From Prauserella halophila (GTDB lineage Bacteria; Actinomycetota; Actinomycetes; Mycobacteriales; Pseudonocardiaceae), in assembly GCF_024171895.1 (NCBI RefSeq), contig NZ_JAMTCQ010000009.1, forward strand, positions 1,258,944 to 1,322,943: a stretch of 64,000 nucleotides of DNA, read 5' to 3'. Positions within the stretch are counted from its first letter, which is position 1. Each line of letters starts with the position of its first letter. Shown here piece by piece: positions 41,290 to 50,523 of the stretch. The notes beneath the pieces were generated by a model. The model was not told the DNA's origin. It was given only the letters and a program-made list of their open reading frames with translations, and made no database searches. A program made the position numbers and the translations under genes.

Positions 41290-42768
41290 ATGGACGAGCT
41301 TCCGGTCATTCTCGGATCGGGCGCCATCGTCCTGCTCGCGTCGGTGTTCGCCGTTCGGTTCTCGATCCGGCTCGGGCTGCCGTCGCTGCTGATCTACCTC
41401 GGTATCGGGGTGCTGCTGGGCGAGTCCGGCCTCGGTATCGAGTTCGACAATCCCGAGATCACCCAGAGCCTCGGTCTCGCCGCGCTCGTGATGATCCTGG
41501 CCGAAGGCGGGCTGACGACGCGGTGGGAGGCGGTGCGGCCCGCGCTCGGCCCCGGAATCGCACTGTCCACACTGGCCATTGTCGTCACCGTTCTGGTGGC
41601 AGGGTCGGCGCTGCACTGGCTGCTCGACCTCGACTGGCAGGTCGCCTTCCTGTGGGGTGCCGTACTGGCCAGTACCGATGCGGCGGCCGTGTTCTCCATG
41701 CTGCGCGGATCGGGGATCAACCGGCGACTGTCGGGCACCCTGGAACTGGAGTCCGGTCTCAACGACGCGCCCGCCTACATCGCCGTGGTGCTGTTGGCAG
41801 GCGGTGCCGAGGTGGACTGGACATTGCCGCTGGTCGTGCTGTATCAGCTGGGTGCGGGCGCCGGGATCGGACTGGGGCTCGGCTGGCTCGGTGCCCAGGC
41901 GTTGCGGCGGATCGCGCTGCCCGCCACCGGCCTGTATCCGCTCGCGACGGTCGCCGTGTGCGTGGTCGCCTACTCGGCGGGCCAGCTCGGCCAGGCGTCG
42001 GGGCTGCTCGCGACCTACCTCGCCGGCCTCGTGCTCGGCAACGCACGGCTGCCGCACCGCGGTGACACACTGTCGTTCGCCGAGGGCCTCGGCTGGATGG
42101 CACAGATCGGCCTGTTCGTGCTGCTCGGGCTGTTCGCCTCGCCGGAGCGGCTGGTCGGCGGCCTCGTGCCCGGCCTCGTCGCCGGTGCGGTGGTCCTCCT
42201 GCTCGCACGGCCCGTGTCGGTACTGGTGTCGATGCTGCCGTTCCGGTTGCCGTGGCGGGAGCAGGTGTTCCTGTCCTGGGCGGGGCTGCGGGGTGCGGTA
42301 CCGATCGTGCTGGCCACGATCCCGCTGGCCGAGGGACTGCCCGGAGCGCAGGGCCTGCTGGATGCCGTGTTCGTGATCGTCATCGGGTTCACCCTGCTGC
42401 AGGGAGCCCTGCTCAGCCCGGTCGCGCGACTGCTCGGGCTCGCGCGTACCGGCGAACCGGAGGAGCTCGACGTCGACGCGGCGCCACTGGACGAGCTCGG
42501 CGCGGTGCTGCTGCAGATCGAGATCCGCTCGGGGTCCCGGCTGCACGGCGTCTACCTGCGGGAACTGCGCCTGCCCACCGGTGCGGGCATGAGTCTGGTG
42601 GTGCGTGACGGGGCGAGCTTCACCCCCGGTTCCGGGACGCGGTTGCAGTCGGGGGACCGGCTGCTCGTGGTCACCACGAGCGAAGCGCGCAGCCGCGCCG
42701 AGCGCCGGCTCCGTGCCGTCGACCGAGCGGGGCCGCTCGCCACGTGGAAGGGCGAGTCCGGCGACTGA
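41290..42768 (+). CDS. CPA1-type cation/proton antiporter with C-terminal TrkA_C-like domain
   Basis: A 492-residue membrane transporter. About twelve hydrophobic helices cover residues 5-380, with the antiporter core (ASTDAAAVFSMLRGSGI and LELESGLNDAPAYIAVVLL), and a cytoplasmic C-terminal domain (about 410-480, LHGVYLRELRLPTGAGMSLVVRDG) like TrkA_C/RCK_C. This layout matches NhaP2/CvrA-type Na+/H+ or K+/H+ antiporters that export K+ or Na+ under osmotic or pH stress. It is transcribed separately from the two-component operon (167-bp gap in which I see no gene). It fits a halophilic lifestyle. Confidence 0.92.
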   Translation: MDELPVILGSGAIVLLASVFAVRFSIRLGLPSLLIYLGIGVLLGESGLGIEFDNPEITQSLGLAALVMILAEGGLTTRWEAVRPALGPGIALSTLAIVVTVLVAGSALHWLLDLDWQVAFLWGAVLASTDAAAVFSMLRGSGINRRLSGTLELESGLNDAPAYIAVVLLAGGAEVDWTLPLVVLYQLGAGAGIGLGLGWLGAQALRRIALPATGLYPLATVAVCVVAYSAGQLGQASGLLATYLAGLVLGNARLPHRGDTLSFAEGLGWMAQIGLFVLLGLFASPERLVGGLVPGLVAGAVVLLLARPVSVLVSMLPFRLPWREQVFLSWAGLRGAVPIVLATIPLAEGLPGAQGLLDAVFVIVIGFTLLQGALLSPVARLLGLARTGEPEELDVDAAPLDELGAVLLQIEIRSGSRLHGVYLRELRLPTGAGMSLVVRDGASFTPGSGTRLQSGDRLLVVTTSEARSRAERRLRAVDRAGPLATWKGESGD

Positions 42769-42810
42769 CCGCCGACGAGGACCGGGGCGGCCGGGGTGGA
42801 CAATGGACCG

Positions 42811-43584
42811 GTGAACCCCGAGCGTGAACCCGAGACCGCCACGTCCCGCGAGCCGGCGGGTACCGGCGGCCGCTCGCCCCGTTACGTCGTGCTGCTCGCG
42901 TCCGTGGCCGTGGTCGTCTATCTGATCGACCTGGTCACGAAGGTCGCCGCGACGGCCGCGCTGGAGGGCGAGGAACCGGTCCGCATTCTCGGCGGGTTCG
43001 TCCACCTGCAGCTCGTCCGCAACCCCTACGCCGCGTTCGGGATGGACTTCGGAGGCACGTGGATACTCGCGCTGGTCGCGCTCGCCGTCGTGGGCGTGAT
43101 CGTCTGGTTCGCCAGGAAACTGCGGTCGACCGGCTGGGCGATCGGCCTCGGGCTCGTTCTCGCCGGTGCGCTCGGTAACCTGACCGACCGGGTGTTCCGC
43201 GCACCTGCCCCGATGGAGGGGCACGTGATCGACTTCCTGTCCGTGTTCGGTCCGGACGGCCGGTACTTCCCGGTGTTCAACGCCGCCGACTCGGCCATCA
43301 CCATCGGCGCGGTACTGATCGTGGTGTTGTCCGTGCTCGGCAGGGACTACGACGGCACGATCACGCGCGGGCGCAAGCGCAACACCGACACCGACTCCGG
43401 CGACGCCGAAGCCGGCGACACCGATACCAACACCGATACCGACGCCGAATCGGCCGGGCCGGAGGCCGGTGCTCCTGCGGCCGCTCCCGACGCCGCTCCC
43501 GACGCCACGGATGCCGCGTCCGCCGCGGAGGACGGGACGCGGTCCGGCCGGGCCGCACGGACGAGCCCGGAGGAGGATGCATGA
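42811..43584 (+). CDS. lspA: lipoprotein signal peptidase (signal peptidase II)
   Basis: Aspartyl membrane protease that cleaves prolipoproteins. 257 residues from the GTG at 42811, which lies six bases after a -10-like GACAAT (leaderless); a GTG at 42796 is the alternative. It has four transmembrane helices, [11 protein letters not shown] (the family usually has NPGAAF), [13 protein letters not shown], and the two catalytic aspartates in [10 protein letters not shown] and [11 protein letters not shown]. The last ~85 residues form a low-complexity acidic tail (D/T/E/A repeats), absent from typical LspA of about 170 residues. It overlaps the next gene by ATGA. Confidence 0.94.
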   Translation: MNPEREPETATSREPAGTGGRSPRYVVLLASVAVVVYLIDLVTKVAATAALEGEEPVRILGGFVHLQLVRNPYAAFGMDFGGTWILALVALAVVGVIVWFARKLRSTGWAIGLGLVLAGALGNLTDRVFRAPAPMEGHVIDFLSVFGPDGRYFPVFNAADSAITIGAVLIVVLSVLGRDYDGTITRGRKRNTDTDSGDAEAGDTDTNTDTDAESAGPEAGAPAAAPDAAPDATDAASAAEDGTRSGRAARTSPEEDA

Positions 43585-44507
43585 GCGCCCGGATGCTGCC
43601 CGTCCCGGACGGGCTGGACGGAATGCGGGTCGATGCCGGGCTGGCCAAACTGCTCGGCCTGTCGCGCACGGCCGTGGCCGACCTCGCCGGTAACGGCGAC
43701 GTGGTCCTCGACGGAATGCCCGCGGCCAAATCGGACCGCCTCGTCGCGGGCGGTCTGCTCGAGGTCACGCTGCCCGAACCGGAGGCACCGCCGCAGGTGG
43801 TGGCCGAACCGGTCGAGGGGATGAAGGTCCTTCACGAGGACGACGACATCGTCGTGGTCGACAAGCCCGTCGGCGTCGCCGTGCACCCGAGCCCGGGCTG
43901 GGAGGGGCCGACCGTCATCGGCGGACTCGCTGCGGCGGGCCTGCGGATCTCCACTTCGGGAGCGGCGGAACGGCAGGGCGTGGTGCACCGCCTCGACGCG
44001 GGCACGACCGGCGTGATGGTGGTGGCCAAGAGCGAGTACGCCTACACGGCGCTCAAACGCGCGTTCAAGGAACGCACGGTGGAGAAGCGCTACCACGCAC
44101 TGGTGCAGGGACATCCGGATCCGATGCGCGGCACGATCGACGCGCCCATCGACCGGCATCCGACCCGTGACTACAAGTTCGCGGTCGTGCAGGGCGGGCG
44201 GCCGTCGGTGACGCACTACGAGGTGATCGAGGCGTTCCGTGCGGCCTCACTGGCCGACGTCAAACTGGAGACGGGCCGCACCCATCAGATCCGCGTGCAT
44301 TTCTCCGCGCTGCGGCATCCGTGTGTCGGCGACGCGACCTACGGTGCGGATCCTGCGCTGGCGAGCAAGCTCGGCGTGACGCGGCAGTGGCTGCATGCGC
44401 GGGCGCTCGGATTCGCCCACCCCGCCGACGGCAGGTGGGTCGAGTTCACGAGCGAGTATCCGGACGATCTCGCCCACGCACTGGAGATCCTGCGCGTCGA
44501 GTCCTGA
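43581..44507 (+). CDS. rluD: RluA-family rRNA pseudouridine synthase (RluD-like)
   Basis: A 308-residue pseudouridine synthase. An N-terminal S4 RNA-binding domain (about 1-60: [29 protein letters not shown]) is followed by the catalytic domain with the invariant Asp in [19 protein letters not shown] and the late motifs [19 protein letters not shown] and GDATYG. It modifies helix 69 of 23S rRNA in the RluD case, though subfamily assignment is approximate. The lspA-rluD pair is conserved in actinobacteria. Confidence 0.94.
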   Translation: MSARMLPVPDGLDGMRVDAGLAKLLGLSRTAVADLAGNGDVVLDGMPAAKSDRLVAGGLLEVTLPEPEAPPQVVAEPVEGMKVLHEDDDIVVVDKPVGVAVHPSPGWEGPTVIGGLAAAGLRISTSGAAERQGVVHRLDAGTTGVMVVAKSEYAYTALKRAFKERTVEKRYHALVQGHPDPMRGTIDAPIDRHPTRDYKFAVVQGGRPSVTHYEVIEAFRAASLADVKLETGRTHQIRVHFSALRHPCVGDATYGADPALASKLGVTRQWLHARALGFAHPADGRWVEFTSEYPDDLAHALEILRVES

Positions 44508-44540
44508 CTCGGTCCGGGGCCCGAGCAGGCGGAGCGGGTG

Positions 44541-44942
44541 TCAGGAGCCGTCGGGGCGGGTCCACGAGGCGCTCTGCGGCGGGCCCCACATGCTGATCAC
44601 GGGGTCGACCGGCGGCTGCGAGCCGTCCGAACCGGACGGTCCGCCGGTTGCGGGAGCCCCCGCCGGTGGCGCGGCAGCCGGCGGCAGGGGGTTCGGTGCC
44701 GTGGGACCGGGCGGTCCGGGGCTCGATGCCGCCGGCGCCGCTGCGAGCGCGGAGCGCAGGCGAGTGCTGTCGGCTTCGACTCCGACCTGTAGCGGCAGGC
44801 CGTAGGCCGACAGGGACAGCAGTCGCCGAGCGGCCTCGCGGGGATCCAGGCCGGCGCGGGAGGCGATGTCGACGATCGACGCCCGGCCCAGGTCGGCAAC
44901 AACCTGCAGCAGCCGCGCGTCGACGGGGTCGGTGACGGACAC
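44541..44942 (-). CDS. small protein with winged-helix-like N-terminus and Pro-rich tail
   Basis: A 133-residue protein. Residues 1-50 look like an AsnC/MarR-type helix-turn-helix (VDARLLQVVADLGRASIVDIASRAGLDPREAARRLLSL); the remainder is Pro/Ala/Gly-rich and ends in a distinct Trp-containing segment (VISMWGPPQSASWTRPDG). The GTG start is seven bases after TATTGT on the minus strand, so the transcript is probably leaderless, and it diverges from the DUF885 gene. No effector domain is present; target unknown. Confidence 0.7.
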   Translation of the reverse strand: MSVTDPVDARLLQVVADLGRASIVDIASRAGLDPREAARRLLSLSAYGLPLQVGVEADSTRLRSALAAAPAASSPGPPGPTAPNPLPPAAAPPAGAPATGGPSGSDGSQPPVDPVISMWGPPQSASWTRPDGS

Positions 44943-45043
44943 GCCGCCGACAATACCGTCGCCTCCTGCGCGCGCGGCCGCGGTCGAAACAGGCGGTCGA
45001 AACAGGCGGCCGGAGGGCGTGACAGCCGTTATCCTCGTCGTCC

Positions 45044-46717
45044 ATGGATGACGTCGTGGCGCTCGCCGATGAGTACATGGACCTGATCTTCGATGCGAAC
45101 CCGATGATGCCGGCGATTCTCGGGATCGATCCCGAGCGAGCGGGCCTCGAGGACCTCGGGGAGGAGGCGGAGCAGCGGCAGTGGCGCGCCCTCACGGACA
45201 TCGTCACGCGCGCGAAGGCGATCGACCCGGCGCGGTTGACCGGCGAGAGCAGGACGACGCGGGAGGTGCTGATCGCATCGGCACAGGCCCGTCTCGAGAC
45301 GCTCGACGCGAAGACCGTGGAGTTCTGCATCAGCGACGGGTTCCAGGCGCCGGCCACGGGTGTGCTGATGCTGCTGCCGATGACGCCCGTCACCACGGCG
45401 GGGCAGGCAGCCGCACAGCTCGACCGGCTCCGCGCCGTACCCGGGCACCTGGAGGCGGCTGCCGAGCGGCATCGCACCGGTCTCGGTGCCGGCCGCAGGC
45501 CCGTCACCCGCGGCGTGCGGAACGCGATCGCCCACATCGATCGTTATCTCGCCGATTCCCGTGCCGATCCGCTGCTGCGCCAGGAGGCACCCGCCGACTC
45601 ACCCGACTTCGACGCCGAACGGGTGCGGATTCTCGAGGAGTTCGTCCGGCCCGCGTTCCGCCGGTACCGCGATGTGCTGGAAACAGAGATCCTGCCCCAC
45701 GGCAGGCCCGACGAGGAGTCCGGGGTGTGCCACGTGCCCGGCGGGGAGACGATCTACCGTTCGCTGGCGCGGGTGCACACGACGACCGATCGCACCGCCG
45801 ACGAGCTCCACGACACGGGCCTGCGGCTGATCGGCGAACTGGCGGGGGAGTACCGCGAGATCGGCGCGCGGGTCTTCGGCACCGACGATCTGCAGGAGAT
45901 CTTCCGGCGACTGCGGACCGACGGTGAGCTGCGCTGGAACAACGGTGACGAGCTGCTGGAGGCGTCCCGGGCGGCCGTGGCGCGCGCGGAGCAGGCCACC
46001 CCGGAGTGGTTCGGCACGATCCCGCCGGAATCGTGCGTCGTGGAGCCCGTGCCCGAGGCGGAGGCACCGGGATCGGCGCCCGCGTACTACCTCGCGCCCG
46101 CCACCGACGGGTCACGCCCCGGCATGTACTTCGCCAACACGTACAAGGCGGAGGAGCGCTTCCGGCACACCGTCGAGGCAACCGCCTTCCACGAGGCTGT
46201 TCCCGGTCATCACTTCCAGATCAGCCGCGCACTGGGACTCACCGACCTGCCGCTGCTGCGCAGGCTCGGCGACTTCAACGCCTACACCGAAGGCTGGGGA
46301 CTGTACGCGGAACGGCTGGCGCACGAGATGGGCCTGTACTCGGGCGACGTCGCGCTGCTCGGCATGCTGAGCAACGATTCGATGCGCGCGGGCAGGCTCG
46401 TCGTCGACACCGGGCTGCATGCGAAGGGCTGGAGCAGGCAGCAGGCGATCGACTACCTGCTCGAGAACACGCCGATGGCGGAGGTGGAGATCGTCTCCGA
46501 GGCCGACCGGTACATCAACTGGCCGGGGCAGGCACTGGCGTACATGGTGGGCAGGCTCGAGATCGAGCGGATCCGGGCGAAGGCCGAAGCAGCACTGGGC
46601 GCGTCGTTCGACATCCGTGCGTTCCACGACGTCGTCCTGGGCGGCGGTGGGTTGCCGTTGTCCGTGCTCGACGGGGTCGTCTCCGAATGGGCCGGAGCGG
46701 CCGAAGTGGCCTCGTAG
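45044..46717 (+). CDS. DUF885 family protein (putative zinc metallopeptidase)
   Basis: A 557-residue DUF885 protein. The zinc motif HEAVPGHH (residues 383-390, H-E-x2-x-G-H) sits in FHEAVPGHHFQISRALG, and a downstream Glu is likely in NAYTEGWGLYAERLAHEMG, both hallmarks of the family. Members resemble M32-like carboxypeptidases; substrate unknown. No signal peptide, so cytoplasmic. The ATG is eight bases after TATCCT, nearly leaderless. It is convergent with a small Cys-rich membrane protein gene. Confidence 0.9.
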   Translation: MDDVVALADEYMDLIFDANPMMPAILGIDPERAGLEDLGEEAEQRQWRALTDIVTRAKAIDPARLTGESRTTREVLIASAQARLETLDAKTVEFCISDGFQAPATGVLMLLPMTPVTTAGQAAAQLDRLRAVPGHLEAAAERHRTGLGAGRRPVTRGVRNAIAHIDRYLADSRADPLLRQEAPADSPDFDAERVRILEEFVRPAFRRYRDVLETEILPHGRPDEESGVCHVPGGETIYRSLARVHTTTDRTADELHDTGLRLIGELAGEYREIGARVFGTDDLQEIFRRLRTDGELRWNNGDELLEASRAAVARAEQATPEWFGTIPPESCVVEPVPEAEAPGSAPAYYLAPATDGSRPGMYFANTYKAEERFRHTVEATAFHEAVPGHHFQISRALGLTDLPLLRRLGDFNAYTEGWGLYAERLAHEMGLYSGDVALLGMLSNDSMRAGRLVVDTGLHAKGWSRQQAIDYLLENTPMAEVEIVSEADRYINWPGQALAYMVGRLEIERIRAKAEAALGASFDIRAFHDVVLGGGGLPLSVLDGVVSEWAGAAEVAS

Positions 46718-46772
46718 CGGGCCGTGTTCCCGTGGCCGGTGGTCGGCCGTGAGGGTCAGCCGGAGGGCCGGG

Positions 46773-47027
46773 TCAGTCGGTGCCCGCCCGGACGCAGATG
46801 CCCGCACCCTTGTCGGTCATGCCGTCGGGGCAGCTGTGGGTCCGGTCGGGGCCGAGCAGCATCCCCGCGGTGATCAGGACGGCGAGCGTCAGCAGAGACG
46901 GCACACCGACAAGTGTCCACCAGCGGCGCAGGCAGGTGGCCCGGCCACAGGCCGGCATCTGCTCGGCGTGTGACGAGGCTTCGCCGCACTGGCACGGTGG
47001 CCACATCCGCTGACGACGTTTCCCCAT
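46773..47027 (-). CDS. small Cys-rich single-pass membrane protein
   Basis: An 84-residue protein. The N-terminal part has four cysteines and a His (CQCGEASSHAEQMPACGRATC), then one transmembrane helix (WTLVGVPSLLTLAVLITAGMLLG), then CPDGMTDKGAGIC outside. The frame is open upstream to 47204, but the ATG at 47027 follows TATCCT by seven bases and begins a sensible protein. The N-terminal cysteines could bind zinc. Not recognised as a named family. Confidence 0.6.
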   Translation of the reverse strand: MGKRRQRMWPPCQCGEASSHAEQMPACGRATCLRRWWTLVGVPSLLTLAVLITAGMLLGPDRTHSCPDGMTDKGAGICVRAGTD

Positions 47028-47114
47028 GGCGCGCAGGATAGCCGCTGGGCCGTACGTCCGCGGGAGATGCCGGTGACGTCGACACGGCCACGGCGATGCG
47101 GGTACACCTCGGGT

Positions 47115-47351
47115 ATGTCCGATCACCGCAATCCCGGCGACCCGGGGCCGGACGGCTCCGGGTCGCCGTGGCCGCAGTCGCCGGACGTGCCCGTACCGCC
47201 GCACCCGGATGCCGGCGGCGGCACCGAGGACGTGCCGGAACCGCCCAACCGCGACGAGGTGGACACCGGACTTCCCGGCCGCCGGCGTCGTGAGGTCCAG
47301 GACGCCGACGACGTCGACCCGGACGCCGGGGCGATCGAACCGCCCGACTAG
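47115..47351 (+). CDS. small acidic, Pro-rich hypothetical protein
   Basis: A 78-residue hydrophilic protein, rich in Pro, Asp and Gly, without hydrophobic segments and probably disordered. The ATG at 47115 is close behind TACACC (47103-47108), consistent with a leaderless mRNA divergent from the Cys-rich protein gene. Its stop overlaps the stop of the GH65 gene on the other strand within CTAG. Function unknown; coding status is supported mainly by start context and third-position bias. Confidence 0.5.
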   Translation: MSDHRNPGDPGPDGSGSPWPQSPDVPVPPHPDAGGGTEDVPEPPNRDEVDTGLPGRRRREVQDADDVDPDAGAIEPPD

Positions 47352-49795
47352 GGGTCGTCCGCCGTCCGGTGCGCGGCGCCGGTGGCGTCGCCCTGCGCGG
47401 CGTCGGTGGCTGTGCCCGGCGAGGCGCCGGCATCGGCCGCCGGGAGCGGCCGACGTCGTGCCGGGCCGCGGCCCTCAGGCTGTGCCGGGCGCGGCGGGTC
47501 GGCCGGTTCGGGCAACGGAAGTGTGACCGCCTCGCCGGTCAGGGTGACCGTCTCACCGTGATGGAGGAACGAGACGGATTCGCCGTCGGTCGGCGTGTAG
47601 GTCGCTTCGCCCCGTCGTACGTCGACGCGGAACCGCGCGTGCCGGAAACACACGTGGAAGGTGATGCGCTCGAGGTCGGGCGGCAGCTGGGGCCGGAACG
47701 ACAGGTTGCCGTCGTGATCACGCATGCCGCCGAAACCGGCGACGAGCGCGATCCACGCGCCCGCGAGCGAGGCGATGTGCAGGCCGTTGCGGACGTTGCC
47801 GTGGACGTCACGCAGATCCACGAGCGCGGCTTCGGCGAAGTAGTCGTAGGCCAGCTCGAGGTGCCCGCACTCGGCAGCCAGCACTGCCTGAGTGGCCGCC
47901 GACAAGGACGAGTCCCGCACGGTGAGCGCCTCGTAGTACGCGAAGTTGCGCCGCTTCTCCTCGTCGGTGAACGCGTCCCCGCGCAGGTGCATGGCCAGCA
48001 CCAGGTCCGACTGCTTGACCACCTGCTTGCGGTAGAGGTCGAAGTACGGGAAATGCAGCAGCAGCGGGTAGGCCGACGCCGGTGTCGCCCGGAAGTTCCA
48101 GCGTGCGTGTTCGGTGAAGCGTTCGGCCTGCGGGTGCACCTCGAGCAGCTCGTCGTAGGGGACGAGCATCGCGTCGGCCGCCGCCAGCCATGCGGCGGTC
48201 TCGTGCCGGCCCACCGACAGTCGTGCGGCGACGTCCGGCTGCCGCGTACACGATGCGGCCGCTTCGAGCAGATTCCGCTGTGCCATCAGATTCGTGTAGA
48301 CGTTGTTGTCCACAATGGCCGAGTACTCGTCCGGCCCGGTGACGCCGTCGATGCGGAACCCGCCGTGCGGATCGTGATGGCCCAGTGACATCCACAGCCG
48401 TGCGGTCTCGACGAAGAGCTCCGTGCCGTGGGCGCGTTCGAACTCGGCGTCGCCGGTGGCCGCGAGATACCGGGCCACGGCGTCGGCGATGTCGGCGTTG
48501 ACATGGAAGGCCGCCGTGCCCGCGGGCCAGTAGGCCGAACATTCGTCGCCGTTGATCGAGCGCCACGGAAAGGCCGCTCCGCGCAGGCCGAGCTGTCGGG
48601 CGCGGTTGCGTGCCTTGTCGATCGTGGAGTGCCGCCAGCGGAGGGCATCGCCCGCGGCACCGGGAAGGGTGTAGGTGAGCGCCTGCGCGACGAACGTTTC
48701 GCTGTCCCAGAAGGCGTGCCCGTCGTAGCCGGGACCGGTCAGGCCCTTGCCGGGAATGGCGCGGCTCTCGCCGCGGGCACCGGCCTGCAGGACGTGGAAC
48801 AGCGAGAACCGCAGCGCCTGCTGCAGCTCCGGATCGCCCTCGATCTCGACGTCGGCCGAGGCCCAGAAGTCGTCGAGGAACCGCCGCTGCTCGGCCAGCA
48901 GACCTTCCCAGCCGGTCTGCCGTGCCCCGGCGAGCGCCGCGTCGACCTGGGAGCGCAGCGCCGGGATCGAGCGCTGCGCCGACCAGCCGTAGCCGAGGTA
49001 CTTCGTCAGCCGCAGGCTCCCGCCCTCGGCGACGTCGACCGCGACCGTCAATCGCGCGAGGTCGTCCTCGACGGTGATGTCGGTGCGCAGATCGCTGCCG
49101 CCGGGCGCCTCGATCTCGTGGTCCATCGCCGCGGCCATGCGCAGTCCGGACCGGCTCGTGCGATGGACCAGCACGGCGCGGTGGTCCGTTGCAGTCAGGT
49201 ACTCGCCGTGCAGCGGTGCCTCGAGGGCCGCGGCCACCCGCGGGTCACCGGTTTCGGCCTCGATCGGATCGTTCGCCAGCAGGTCCGACTGCGCCACCAG
49301 CTGCAGCCCGCCGTCGAGCGGTTCGACCTCGTAACGGATCGCCACCACTGCGCGCTGCGTGAACGAGACCAGGCGCTCGCTGCGTACTCGCACGCGCCTG
49401 CCGGTCGGCGAGGTCCAGTTCGTCTCGCGCCGGAGTGTGCCGGACCGGAAGTCGAGTACCCGGTGATGCGCTGTCGTGTGCCCGTAGCGCAGGTCGAGCG
49501 GTTCGTCCTCGACGAGCAGCCGGATGATCTTGCCGTCGGTCACGTTGACGACCGTCTGGCCCGCCTCCGGATAGCCGTATCCCGCCTCGGCGTAGGGCAG
49601 TGGGTGCTCCTCGTAGAACCCGTTCAGATACGTGCCCGGCAGGCCGCGCGGTTCGGCCTCCTCGAACGTGCCGCGCAGGCCGATGTGCCCGTTGGACAGT
49701 GCGAACGTCGATTCGGTCTGGGTGAGTCCGCTCAGGTCGAGGCCGCGCCACAGCAGCTGCCACGGTGAGCATTCGTAACCGCGTGTCCCGGTCAT
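47348..49795 (-). CDS. glycoside hydrolase family 65 disaccharide phosphorylase
   Basis: An 815-residue GH65 enzyme (trehalose, maltose or kojibiose phosphorylase type). Domains in order: N-terminal beta-sandwich, linker, (alpha/alpha)6 catalytic barrel and C-terminal beta-sheet domain. The general acid is Glu490 in GVTGPDEYSAIVDNN, matching the GPDE motif of the family. The last ~60 residues are a Pro/Ala/Arg-rich tail. The ATG overlaps the stop of a beta-phosphoglucomutase gene, so the two are coupled: the phosphorylase yields glucose plus beta-glucose-1-phosphate, and the mutase makes glucose-6-phosphate. Trehalose is an attractive substrate in an osmoadapted organism, but specificity cannot be read here. 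Confidence 0.92.
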   Translation of the reverse strand: MTGTRGYECSPWQLLWRGLDLSGLTQTESTFALSNGHIGLRGTFEEAEPRGLPGTYLNGFYEEHPLPYAEAGYGYPEAGQTVVNVTDGKIIRLLVEDEPLDLRYGHTTAHHRVLDFRSGTLRRETNWTSPTGRRVRVRSERLVSFTQRAVVAIRYEVEPLDGGLQLVAQSDLLANDPIEAETGDPRVAAALEAPLHGEYLTATDHRAVLVHRTSRSGLRMAAAMDHEIEAPGGSDLRTDITVEDDLARLTVAVDVAEGGSLRLTKYLGYGWSAQRSIPALRSQVDAALAGARQTGWEGLLAEQRRFLDDFWASADVEIEGDPELQQALRFSLFHVLQAGARGESRAIPGKGLTGPGYDGHAFWDSETFVAQALTYTLPGAAGDALRWRHSTIDKARNRARQLGLRGAAFPWRSINGDECSAYWPAGTAAFHVNADIADAVARYLAATGDAEFERAHGTELFVETARLWMSLGHHDPHGGFRIDGVTGPDEYSAIVDNNVYTNLMAQRNLLEAAASCTRQPDVAARLSVGRHETAAWLAAADAMLVPYDELLEVHPQAERFTEHARWNFRATPASAYPLLLHFPYFDLYRKQVVKQSDLVLAMHLRGDAFTDEEKRRNFAYYEALTVRDSSLSAATQAVLAAECGHLELAYDYFAEAALVDLRDVHGNVRNGLHIASLAGAWIALVAGFGGMRDHDGNLSFRPQLPPDLERITFHVCFRHARFRVDVRRGEATYTPTDGESVSFLHHGETVTLTGEAVTLPLPEPADPPRPAQPEGRGPARRRPLPAADAGASPGTATDAAQGDATGAAHRTADDP

Positions 49796-50517
49796 GGCGG
49801 CACCTCCAGCAGGTCGGCGAGATCCCGGACGACGACGTCCGCGCCGTGCTCGGCCAGGGCGGCGGCCTGCCCGGCCCTGTCGACCCCGACGACGTGGCCG
49901 AATCCGCCCGCCCTGCCCGCCTCGACCCCGGCGAGCGCGTCCTCGAACACGGCTGCGGCCGCCGGCGCGGCTCCCAGCAGCCCGGCGCAGGCGAGGAACG
50001 CATCGGGGGCGGGTTTGCCGCGCAGCCCCTCCCGGGTGATCGTCTTCCCGTCGACGCGGGCCTGGACGAACTCGTCGAGGCCCGCGGCGCCGAGGACGTG
50101 TGCGGCGTTCGCCGACGAGGTGACGACGCCGATCGCGAGGCCCGCGGCACGCGCGGCCGTCAGGTACCGGACCGACCCTGGGAACGGCGTCACGCCCGAC
50201 TCGTCGATGAGGCGCAGGACGAGAGCGTTCTTGCGTGCGCCGATGCCGTGGACCGTCTCCGTATCCGTCGGATCGTCCGGAGTCCCTTCGGGCAGGTCGA
50301 GGTCCCGAGAGGCGAGGAACGCGCGCACGCCGTCGAGCCGTGACCGGCCGTCGAGGTAGGTGGTGTAGTCCTCATCGGTGAACGGGGCGTGGCCGCGGCG
50401 GGCGAGCAGCTCGTCGAACGTGCGCCGCCACGCGGTCCGGTGCACCGACGCCGTGCTGGTGAGCACGCCGTCGAGATCGAACAGGCAGGCGGTGATCGCC
50501 GCGGGAAGGCCGATCAT
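49792..50517 (-). CDS. beta-phosphoglucomutase-like HAD hydrolase
   Basis: A 241-residue HAD-superfamily protein with a helical cap. The nucleophile motif is ACLFDLDGVLTSTASVH (Asp14, Asp16), then VVTSSANAAHVLGAAGL, GKPAPDAFLACAGLLG and VFEDALAGVEAGRAG. The sequence KNALVLRLI plus the cap matches the beta-PGM subgroup. It converts beta-glucose-1-phosphate to glucose-6-phosphate and is translationally coupled to the GH65 gene downstream, which makes the pathway assignment firm in outline. Confidence 0.9.
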   Translation of the reverse strand: MIGLPAAITACLFDLDGVLTSTASVHRTAWRRTFDELLARRGHAPFTDEDYTTYLDGRSRLDGVRAFLASRDLDLPEGTPDDPTDTETVHGIGARKNALVLRLIDESGVTPFPGSVRYLTAARAAGLAIGVVTSSANAAHVLGAAGLDEFVQARVDGKTITREGLRGKPAPDAFLACAGLLGAAPAAAAVFEDALAGVEAGRAGGFGHVVGVDRAGQAAALAEHGADVVVRDLADLLEVPP

Positions 50518-50523
50518 GTGCCT

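Noticed and set aside
41107..43224. 705-codon minus-strand frame across the antiporter and lspA genes
   Set aside because: Composition shadow; low-complexity Arg/Gln/His translation and no start signal.
45044..46717. Assigning the HExxGHH protein to a classical peptidase family
   Set aside because: The motif and surrounding sequence fit DUF885, whose members are not functionally settled; calling it a specific peptidase would go beyond the evidence.
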